Source: DATFEN01 sp035691285 (GTDB lineage Bacteria > Acidobacteriota > Vicinamibacteria > Fen-336). Taken from it: 41,993 nt of DNA. The stretch spans positions 1 through 41,993 of the forward strand of contig DASSJI010000207.1 in NCBI GenBank assembly GCA_035691285.1, given 5' to 3'. The notes beneath the pieces were generated by a model. The model saw only the letters and a list, made by a program, of their open reading frames with translations. It did no database searches and was not told the DNA's origin. Shown piece by piece: positions 24,100-30,827 of this stretch (its first letter is position 1; every line of letters starts with the position of its first letter). The position numbers and the translations under genes are program-made.

Positions 24100-26274
24100 A
24101 TGCCGCTCCCGGCGCACGGGGTGCTGCTGGCGGTCGCCGCGGTGCTGGGCTCCGTCGCCGGCGCGGAAGTGGCCTCCTCCGATCGCGCCGAGGCCCTGTT
24201 CGCGGCTGCGCGGGCGGGGGATACGGCCTCGATCTCTCGGCTGCTCGGCGAAGGAGTGGACGTCAACGCCCGGGGCCGCTACGACACGACCGCGCTCTTC
24301 TTCGCCGCGGACAAGGGACAGCTCGCGGTCGTCGACCTGCTGCTCGCGCGCGGCGCCGACGTGGCGGTGCGCGACACCTTCTACGGCGCCACGGCGCTGT
24401 CCTGGGCCGTGGACCGCGGCCACGCCGAGATCGCGCGCCGCCTCGTGGAGAAGGGCGCGCCGGAGCCGGAGCAGGCGCTCGAGCTGGCCGTCAAGATGTC
24501 GGACGGAGCGCTCGCCCGTGCCGTCATCGCGCGCGGTCCGCTCGCTGCACCGGAGCGGGCGCGCGCACTCGCGGCTGCGCGTGACGCCAACGCGACTGCG
24601 ATCGTGGAGCTCTTGAGCCGGGCCGAGATCAGGCCCGAGCCGGAGGTCCCTGTTTCGCCCGACCGTCTCGCGCGCATGGTGGGGACCTACGCGGGCGACG
24701 GAACCGCCGCGATCGACGTCGAGCTGCGCGAGGGCGTCCTCCTGGCTCGGGCCGCGACGGGCGAATCGTGGAGGCTGATCCCGGTCGGGGAGGACGCCTT
24801 CAGGTCGGCCGATGCGCCCGAGGTCTGGGTGAGGTTCGAGGGACGGGCCGACATCATCGAGTGGGCAGGCGTGCAGCAGGGAGCGCAGCTGACGTACTTC
24901 CGGCGCGCCGGCGCGGCGGACGCTGCTCCATCCGCCGCCTCCGAACCGCGGAGGCTCCCCGAGGACGTACCCGCGCGGACGGAGGCCGCCCCCTGGCCTT
25001 CCTTCCGCGGCCGGAACGCCGGCGGGATCGCGGACGGACAGGGTGCGCCATCGACGTGGGATCTGGCCACCGGCGCGAACGTGCTCTGGAAGACCGAGAT
25101 CCCCGGCTTCGGCAACTCGAGCCCCATCGTCTGGGGCGACCGCGTCTACCTGACGACCGCCGTCGGCGCGAAGGCCGACGCGACCTTCCGCACCGGGCTG
25201 TACGGCGACGTGGACCCGGTGCCCGAGGAGGGACGGCACTCCTGGCGCCTGCTGTGTCTCGACCGGCGGAGCGGGCGCGTGCTCTTCGAGCGCACGGTCC
25301 ACGAAGGCGCGCCGCGCACGAAGCGTCACACGAAGTCCACGCACGCGAACCCGACGCCGGCAACCGACGGCCGGCACCTGGTGGCGATGCTCGGGTCCGA
25401 GGGGCTCTTCGCGTTCGACATGGACGGACGCCTGCTCTGGAAGAAGGACCTCGGCGTGCTCGACAGCGGCTGGTTCTACGACCCGACCTACCAATGGGGC
25501 TTCAGCAGCTCCCCGATCATCTACGGGAATTCGGTGATCGCCCAGGTGGACATGCAGAAGGGCTCGTACGTCGGCGCCTGGGATCTCGCCTCGGGCCGCG
25601 AGCTGTGGCGCACGCCCCGCGAAGAGATCTCGACCTGGGGCACGCCCACGATCGTCTCCGGCCCGAAGGGGGACGAGCTGGTCACGAACGGCACCACGAT
25701 CCGCGCCTACGACCCGAAGACGGGCGCGCCGCTGTGGACGATCGGGCCCAACTCGGAGATCACCGTCGCGACGCCTGTGGCCCACGACGGCATCGTGTAC
25801 GTCACCGCAGGCTACCCTCCCGTGCAGCCGGTCTACGCCGTGCGCGCGGGGGCCCGGGGGAAGCTGGACCTCCCCTCCGACCAGGCGTCGAGCGCGGACG
25901 TCGCCTGGAGCGTCGCGAAGGGCGGCACCTACATTCCGACGCCGATCGTCTACCGCGGCCACCTCTACACCCTGCACAACAACGGCCGGCTCCTCTGCTA
26001 CGACGCTCGGACCGGAGCGGTCGTCTACGGCAAGCGCGTCGGAAGCGGAGGCACCTTCACGTCGTCGCCGGTGGCTGCGGATGGCCGTCTCTACATCGCC
26101 ACCGAGGAAGGCGACGTGTTCGTCGTGAGGGCGGGATCGGAGTTCGAGGTGGTCGCGACCAACGCCGTCGGCGAGCCGGTGATGGCGACCCCTGCCATCT
26201 CGGACGGCGTGCTGCTGGTGCGCACGCTGAGGCACCTGTACGGGTTCGGCGCGCCGGCCGGCCGGCCCCGGTGA
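24100..26274 (+). CDS. Secreted ankyrin-repeat / PQQ-like beta-propeller fusion (P8)
   Basis: This 724-residue protein has an unusual domain order. A signal peptide spans about residues 1-22. Ankyrin repeats occupy about 28-175: ALFAAARAGDTASISRLLGE, then GVDVNARG, TALFFAADKGQLAVVDLLLA, and ATALSWAVDRGHAEIARRLV, with a more degenerate fourth unit. About 190-270 form a small beta domain (MVGTYAGDGTAAIDVELREG to QLTYFRRAG) resembling the DUF3471-type tail seen after serine hydrolases. The propeller begins near residue 298 with PWPSFRGRN and NVLWKTEIPG, has DRRSGRVLF, DLASGRELW, DPKTGAPLW and DARTGAVVY, and closes with the VVRAGSEFEVVATNAVGEPV module shared with P2 and P4. AGGGG precedes the ATG. 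It starts 6 bp after P7 and its stop overlaps the next start (GTGA). A multi-ligand surface or periplasmic adaptor is inferred. Confidence 0.85.
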   Translation: MPLPAHGVLLAVAAVLGSVAGAEVASSDRAEALFAAARAGDTASISRLLGEGVDVNARGRYDTTALFFAADKGQLAVVDLLLARGADVAVRDTFYGATALSWAVDRGHAEIARRLVEKGAPEPEQALELAVKMSDGALARAVIARGPLAAPERARALAAARDANATAIVELLSRAEIRPEPEVPVSPDRLARMVGTYAGDGTAAIDVELREGVLLARAATGESWRLIPVGEDAFRSADAPEVWVRFEGRADIIEWAGVQQGAQLTYFRRAGAADAAPSAASEPRRLPEDVPARTEAAPWPSFRGRNAGGIADGQGAPSTWDLATGANVLWKTEIPGFGNSSPIVWGDRVYLTTAVGAKADATFRTGLYGDVDPVPEEGRHSWRLLCLDRRSGRVLFERTVHEGAPRTKRHTKSTHANPTPATDGRHLVAMLGSEGLFAFDMDGRLLWKKDLGVLDSGWFYDPTYQWGFSSSPIIYGNSVIAQVDMQKGSYVGAWDLASGRELWRTPREEISTWGTPTIVSGPKGDELVTNGTTIRAYDPKTGAPLWTIGPNSEITVATPVAHDGIVYVTAGYPPVQPVYAVRAGARGKLDLPSDQASSADVAWSVAKGGTYIPTPIVYRGHLYTLHNNGRLLCYDARTGAVVYGKRVGSGGTFTSSPVAADGRLYIATEEGDVFVVRAGSEFEVVATNAVGEPVMATPAISDGVLLVRTLRHLYGFGAPAGRPR

Positions 26275-27749
26275 GCGGGGCACATCGGCGAAGCGCCCGC
26301 GTCGCGATCCCGCTCTCGATCGTGCTCTGCGTCCCGGGCTGCGGCGAGAGCGACGCTTCAGGCGAGCCGGAGCGGCTGGCCGTGGTCGGCACGACGCCCG
26401 TGGCGCGCAGCGTCGCTGCGCCCGCGGAGGGAACCATCATGCTGCGCTTCGATCGTCCCGTGCAGCGCGACTCGGTGACGTCGCGGAGCCTGCGCGTCCT
26501 CGGGCGCTGGAGCGGCCCCGCCGATGGCACGGTCGCCTTCGAGGACTCGGACCGCGCGGTCGTGTTCTCGCCGCGGCGGCCTTTCTCGGCGGGAGAGAGC
26601 GTCTCGGTCACGCTGTCCCGCGCCCTCGCGGGAGCCGACGGCACGACGCTCCGGCCGGAGGGCTACGCGCTGTCCTTCTGGACGCGGGCGCGCCCCGCGA
26701 GCCTCCGCCTCGACGTGGTCGAGCGGCTCTCGACGCGCCCGCTGCCGCACGTCGAGGCGCGGGCCTACGGGGGCGTCGCCTCCGACCTGGACGGGGACGG
26801 GCGCCTCGACCTCGCGATCGTGAACGAGGACACGGCCGACGTCGCGGTATTCCTGAACGACGGGGGCTTCCGTTTCCGCTCCGCGGGTCGCGCCGCCGTC
26901 GGCCGGCGCGCGAGCCCGGCGGAGTCGGCCGACTTCGACGGCGACGGGCGCCTCGACCTCGCGGTCGCGAACATCGCAGACGCCACCGTGTCGATCCTGC
27001 CGGGGAGGGGAGACGGCTCGTTCGGGACCGCCGCGACCGTCGCCGTCGGCGAGACGCCTCGAGGCATCGCAGTGCTCGACGCAGACGGCGACGGCGACCC
27101 GGACGTGGCCGTGGCCAGCTTCGGCGCGAACGGACTCACGCTGCTGCTGAACGACGGCGCGGGCCGCTTCGCCGCAGGATCCGCCCTGGAGGCGGGCGTG
27201 GACGGCGAATGGGCCCTGGCCGCTGCGGACATGGACGGCGACGGCGTCATGGACCTCGTGGTCGGCGGCCAGGGGTCGGAGCGGATCGCCGTGCTTCGGG
27301 GCCGCGGCGATGCCCGCTTCGAACCGGCCGGCTCACAGGCTGCGGGTGGCGGCCCCTGGATGCTGGTCACCGGCGACCTCGACCGCGACGGCCGCGAGGA
27401 CGTAGCCGTCGTCAACGGCCGCTCGAACACCGCGTCCGTGCTCCGGGGCGATGGCCGGGGCGGGCTCGAAGCCGCCCGCCTCTACCCGATCGCGCCGTTC
27501 GGGCTGGCCTCCGACCTCGGCGACATGGACGGCGACGGCGATCTGGACTGGCTGACGTCGAGCTACTCGGGAGAGTGGCGGCTCTTCGACAACCGGGGCG
27601 ACGGCGGCTTCGACCTGCGCTCGCTGTTCCGCGCGCCGCAGGCGGCGTCCTGCGCCCTGCCCTTCGACGCCGACGGGGACGGCGACCTCGATCTCGCCCT
27701 CATCGACGAGGAGGCCGACGAGGTCATCCTCGTCCGGAACGAGGGCTGA
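26271..27749 (+). CDS. Lipoprotein with SbsA-type Ig-like domain and seven FG-GAP/VCBS repeats
   Basis: This is a 492-residue protein. The N-terminus has a basic start, a hydrophobic segment and a lipobox (V-P-G-C, Cys24), so it should be lipid-anchored. About residues 38-140 resemble a bacterial Ig-like (SbsA/Big_5) domain: TIMLRFDRPVQ, then VFSPRRPFSAGESVSVTLS. From residue 172 on, seven D-x-D-G-D-G-like calcium-binding loops recur at 172, 221, 270, 320, 369, 418 and 466, a spacing of 48-50 residues, which fits a complete seven-bladed integrin-like propeller. The fifth loop is D-L-D-R-D-G. The GTG start overlaps the P8 stop (GTGA); no Shine-Dalgarno is present, so translation is coupled. 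It is the last gene of the operon and converges on the ACT-domain gene with a 4-bp gap. Ligand unknown. Confidence 0.87.
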   Translation: MSGAHRRSARVAIPLSIVLCVPGCGESDASGEPERLAVVGTTPVARSVAAPAEGTIMLRFDRPVQRDSVTSRSLRVLGRWSGPADGTVAFEDSDRAVVFSPRRPFSAGESVSVTLSRALAGADGTTLRPEGYALSFWTRARPASLRLDVVERLSTRPLPHVEARAYGGVASDLDGDGRLDLAIVNEDTADVAVFLNDGGFRFRSAGRAAVGRRASPAESADFDGDGRLDLAVANIADATVSILPGRGDGSFGTAATVAVGETPRGIAVLDADGDGDPDVAVASFGANGLTLLLNDGAGRFAAGSALEAGVDGEWALAAADMDGDGVMDLVVGGQGSERIAVLRGRGDARFEPAGSQAAGGGPWMLVTGDLDRDGREDVAVVNGRSNTASVLRGDGRGGLEAARLYPIAPFGLASDLGDMDGDGDLDWLTSSYSGEWRLFDNRGDGGFDLRSLFRAPQAASCALPFDADGDGDLDLALIDEEADEVILVRNEG

Positions 27750-27753
27750 ACGG

Positions 27754-28167
27754 TCAGACCTCGAGCGCCCGGGCCGCCCGCTCGTAGTCCTCGGGCCGCA
27801 CGTAGATGAGGTGGCCGTACTTGCCGTAACCGTCGGTGACGGCCGTCGAGGCGTAGACGTTGACGTCGGCGTGGTAGATCCGCTCGTGGACCGCCGCGAG
27901 CGCGCCCAGCTCGTCGTCGCCCTGGACGAGCAGCGCGCGGTGCGGGCCGTCGAGGGCCATCCCGGCCTTGCGGGCCTCGCTCGTCATGCGGTCCGAGTGC
28001 TCCGGGAAGAGCGTGAGCTGGGTCCGGTCCGGACCCACCGGCACCGCCGTGAAGGCCAGCAGGTTGACGCCGAGCCCGGCCAGCGTCGACAGCACCTTGT
28101 AGGCCTCGCCCGGCTCGTCGATGACGTTGGCGTGGAAGTACTCCACGCGGCGGATCCTGTAGGCCAT
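27754..28167 (-). CDS. ACT-domain-like regulatory protein
   Basis: This is a 137-residue cytoplasmic protein with two ACT-like halves. The first shows the beta-alpha-beta pattern of a small-molecule sensor: VEYFHANVIDEPGEAYKVL, then LAGLGVNLLAFTAVPV and TQLTLFPE. The second, less typical, has HRALLVQGDDELGALAAVHE and ADVNVYASTAVTDGYGKYG, matching paired-ACT proteins. No catalytic domain is attached. Stand-alone ACT proteins usually bind amino acids and regulate a partner; the ligand is unknown here. The ATG at 28167 (MAYRIRRVEY) follows GGAGAA, and nine extra residues would be possible from 28194. It lies 40 bp after the ADOP permease gene on the same strand, so the two may share a transcript, but no functional link is known. 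Confidence 0.8.
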   Translation of the reverse strand: MAYRIRRVEYFHANVIDEPGEAYKVLSTLAGLGVNLLAFTAVPVGPDRTQLTLFPEHSDRMTSEARKAGMALDGPHRALLVQGDDELGALAAVHERIYHADVNVYASTAVTDGYGKYGHLIYVRPEDYERAARALEV

Positions 28168-28207
28168 GAGTCGTTCTCCCGCGAGGGGGAGCATACCTCT
28201 CCCGGGG

Positions 28208-30628
28208 CTACTCGTGCCGGAGCGCGAGCGCGGGGTCCACCCGCGCCGCGCGGCGCGCGGGCAGGTAGCCGGAGAGGAGCGCGACGAGGCCCAGCACGAC
28301 GACCACGCCGGCGAGCGTCGGAGCGTCCTGCGGTGCCACGCCGTGGAGCAGGCCGGCGAGGACGCGGCCGAACCCGATGGCGACGCCGAGCCCGGCCAGG
28401 AGCCCGGCGCCGACGAGGCGGAGCGCGCGGGCGAGGACCTGCCGGACCACCTCGGCCGGCCGCGCGCCGAGGGCGAGCCTCACGCCGAACTCTCGCGACC
28501 GCTCGCCCACGACGAAGGCCAGCGTTCCGTAGAGGCCGACGGCCGCGAGGACCAGGGCCAGCGCGCCGAACACGCCGATCGCCGCGCCCGCGCCGCGCTG
28601 GCGCGCGGTCGTGGCCCGGCGCAGGTCCTCGAGGCGCTTCATGTCCGTCACCGGCGCCTGCCGGTTCACCGCGCGTACGGCCTCGCGGAGCGACGCGAGC
28701 GGCAGCGACGCAGCGCCCCGGATCCGGACCGCGACGCTCATCGACTCGGCGGCGAAGCGGGTCGGCTGCGCCAGCGGGCGGTACATCTCGGGCCGGATCT
28801 CCGCGGCGACGCCTTCCTGCGGAGCGTCGCCGACGACGCCCACCACCGTCGCGTACGCGTCGTCGTCGCCATCCATCCCCGTGCCGATACGCTGTCCGAT
28901 CGGATCCGAATCCGGCCACAGCAGGCGCGCCAGACGAGCGTTGATGAGCGCGACCCTGGGCGCGGAGGCCCCGTCGCCCGGCTCGAAGCCGTGGCCGCGC
29001 ACCACCGGGATGCCGAGCGCCCGGAAGTAGCCGGGCGTCACGGCGCGCCAGCAGGTGTCGACGACGTCCGCGACGTCGAACGTGCGTCCCTCGACGCGCA
29101 GCCCGGCGCTGATCCCGCGTCCGGCGAAGGGCAGGGTCTGGACGGCGCCGGCGGCCTCGACGCCGGGGACGGCCTCGAGCCGCTCGATCACGGCGTCGAA
29201 GAACGCCTTCCGCTGTGGCTCGGGCAGCGTGCGGGCCGCGGGTAGTGAAGCGCGCAGCGTCACGACCCTCGCCGACTCGACCCCCGTCGCCGAGTTCTCG
29301 AGACGCCACAAGCTCTTGAGGAGCAGGCCGGCGGCCGTGACCAGGACCACGGCGAGGGCCAGCTCCGTCGCGACCAGGATGCCTTGCAGGCGATGCCGGC
29401 GGGGGCCGGACGTCTCGCCGCGCCCGCCGTGAAGCGCGCCGCCCGGATCGAGGCGGGCGTGGGCGATGGGAACGAGGCTGAAGACGAGCGCCGTCGCAGC
29501 CGAGACGAGGACGCTGAAGGCCAGGACGGGCGCGTCCAGACGGCTCGACGTGTAGGCGGGGAGATCTCCCGGAAGCGCCGCCCGCAGCAGCGCTCCGCCC
29601 CAGCCCGCGAGCAGGAGGCCACCGGCCGCTCCGCACCCCGCGAGCACCGCGCCTTCGGCCAGGAGCTGTCCCGCGAGGCGGCCTCGGCTCGCGCCCAGCG
29701 CCGTCCGGATCGCGATCTCGCGCTCGCGGCGCAGGGAGCGCACGAGGAGCAGGCTCGCGACGTTCGCGCCGGCGATGAGAAGCACCAGCGCCACGGCGCC
29801 CGCCATGAGCGACAGCGTCGCCCTCGTGCCGCCGACGAGGCTCTCGCGCAGCGGGACCAGGTTGATCCCGCAGCGGGCGTTCTCCTCCGGGAACTGCCGC
29901 TCCAGCCGCTGCGCGATCGCGCTCATCTCGGCCCGGGCGCTCGAGAGGGACGCCTGGGGCGCGAGCCGTCCCAGCACGCCGAGGAAGCGTGCGTCACGGA
30001 GCTGCGTCACGTCCACCTCGATGGGGACGCCGACCTCCGGGATGTCCCGCGGCGCGCGGGTCAGGACCTGGGCCTCCACCGGGAAGGCGGGTCCGGCCGG
30101 CAGGACGCCGACGATCTCGTACGCGCTCTCGTCCAGGCGCAGCGTGCGACCGAGGACGCCGGGGTCGCCGCCGAACGCGCGCTGCCAGAGAGCGTGGCCG
30201 AGGACGGCCTCGGGCCGGTCCTCGGCTCCGAAGTCGCGTCCCAGGCCGGGGCGCAGCCCGAGCACGCGGAGGAAGGAGGCCGAGACCGACGCGACCTCGA
30301 CCTGCTCCGGAACCTCGCCCAGGAGGTTGCGCCTCCGCACCGTGAACGCGGCGAGACCGTCGAAGGAGCGGCTGTCCCGACGCCAATCCAGGAAATTGGC
30401 CGGCGCGACAGGGCGCTTCGGGTTGTCCGGTTCGGTCTGGAAGACCTGGACCAGGCGCTCGGCCTCGGGGTAGGGCAGGGGCCGGAGGAGCAAGCCCTGC
30501 ACGAGCGAGAAGACCGCCGTGTTGGCGCCGATGCCGAGGGCCAACGTCAGGATCGCGACCCCGGCGAAGCCGGGGGCACGGACGAGGCCGCGCGCCGCGT
30601 GCCGGAGATCCTTGAGGAACAGCTCCAT
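28208..30628 (-). CDS. ABC transporter permease, ADOP type (acidobacterial duplicated orphan permease)
   Basis: This is an 806-residue inner-membrane protein with two MacB/FtsX modules in one chain. It begins with the ADOP hallmark (DLRHAARGLVRAPGFAGVA, then LTLALGIGANTAVFSLVQGL), followed by a periplasmic MacB_PCD-like domain (LPYPEAERLVQVF to about residue 240) and an FtsX block (GAVALVLLIAGANVASLLLV, then REREIAIRTALGASRG). After about residue 410 the second periplasmic domain and second FtsX block follow, the latter with REFGVRLALGARPAEVVRQV, ending LPARRAARVDPALALRHE. No ATPase domain or ATPase gene is adjacent, hence orphan. The family is strongly enriched in Acidobacteriota. The substrate is unknown; MacB relatives export peptides, lipoproteins or siderophores. 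The ATG has GGAGGAG upstream. Confidence 0.95.
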   Translation of the reverse strand: MELFLKDLRHAARGLVRAPGFAGVAILTLALGIGANTAVFSLVQGLLLRPLPYPEAERLVQVFQTEPDNPKRPVAPANFLDWRRDSRSFDGLAAFTVRRRNLLGEVPEQVEVASVSASFLRVLGLRPGLGRDFGAEDRPEAVLGHALWQRAFGGDPGVLGRTLRLDESAYEIVGVLPAGPAFPVEAQVLTRAPRDIPEVGVPIEVDVTQLRDARFLGVLGRLAPQASLSSARAEMSAIAQRLERQFPEENARCGINLVPLRESLVGGTRATLSLMAGAVALVLLIAGANVASLLLVRSLRREREIAIRTALGASRGRLAGQLLAEGAVLAGCGAAGGLLLAGWGGALLRAALPGDLPAYTSSRLDAPVLAFSVLVSAATALVFSLVPIAHARLDPGGALHGGRGETSGPRRHRLQGILVATELALAVVLVTAAGLLLKSLWRLENSATGVESARVVTLRASLPAARTLPEPQRKAFFDAVIERLEAVPGVEAAGAVQTLPFAGRGISAGLRVEGRTFDVADVVDTCWRAVTPGYFRALGIPVVRGHGFEPGDGASAPRVALINARLARLLWPDSDPIGQRIGTGMDGDDDAYATVVGVVGDAPQEGVAAEIRPEMYRPLAQPTRFAAESMSVAVRIRGAASLPLASLREAVRAVNRQAPVTDMKRLEDLRRATTARQRGAGAAIGVFGALALVLAAVGLYGTLAFVVGERSREFGVRLALGARPAEVVRQVLARALRLVGAGLLAGLGVAIGFGRVLAGLLHGVAPQDAPTLAGVVVVLGLVALLSGYLPARRAARVDPALALRHE

Positions 30629-30681
30629 GAACGCTCCTCCTTGTTCCAAGTGACGTGCCACGCCGCTCGGGCGGCCAAGTC

Positions 30682-30731
30682 CAACGGTGTCCGTTGCTTC
30701 CCTCTCATCGGCGTCCTGCGTTGCGCAACGG
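30682..30731. repeat. Four CAACGG/CCGTTG-type half-sites in a divergent promoter region
   Basis: CAACGG (30682-30687) and CCGTTG (30691-30696) form a perfect inverted repeat with a 3-base centre. The 12-base perfect palindrome CGTTGCGCAACG (30719-30730) holds two more copies, the last reading CAACGG. The 199-bp gap between the ADOP permease and NAD synthetase starts holds nothing else I can name apart from the -10 box at 30814. Repeated symmetrical half-sites between divergent genes fit a regulator-binding region. Confidence 0.4.
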
Positions 30732-30813
30732 GCCGTCCGGACATGGGACGCCTCGCGCCCACCCTCGGACAGCAGGGGAGGGGCGGATGCTGGCGCCCCA
30801 CAGGGCCCCCGGT

Positions 30814-30819
30814 TATCCT
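30814..30819 (+). promoter_or_regulatory. Possible -10 hexamer (TATCCT) for nadE
   Basis: TATCCT lies 8 bases before the TTG start of the NAD synthetase gene. No -35 box is convincing and no Shine-Dalgarno is seen, again pointing to a very short or absent leader. The same hexamer with flanking GT occurs before P2 at 7361. Confidence 0.35.
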
Positions 30820-30827
30820 GAAGTGTC

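Noticed and set aside
22558..26283. A 1241-codon open frame on the minus strand, and many similar long frames elsewhere
   Set aside because: It lies opposite clear propeller genes, is composed of R/A/G/V/D-rich low-complexity sequence and has no recognisable motif. Long antisense frames are expected when the opposing coding strand is this GC-rich.
30645..30660. A sigma-54-like element (TGGCACG then TTGG on the minus strand) before the ADOP gene
   Set aside because: The nearly invariant C of the -12 GC is G here, and the predicted start would cut off the strong GGAGGAG Shine-Dalgarno.
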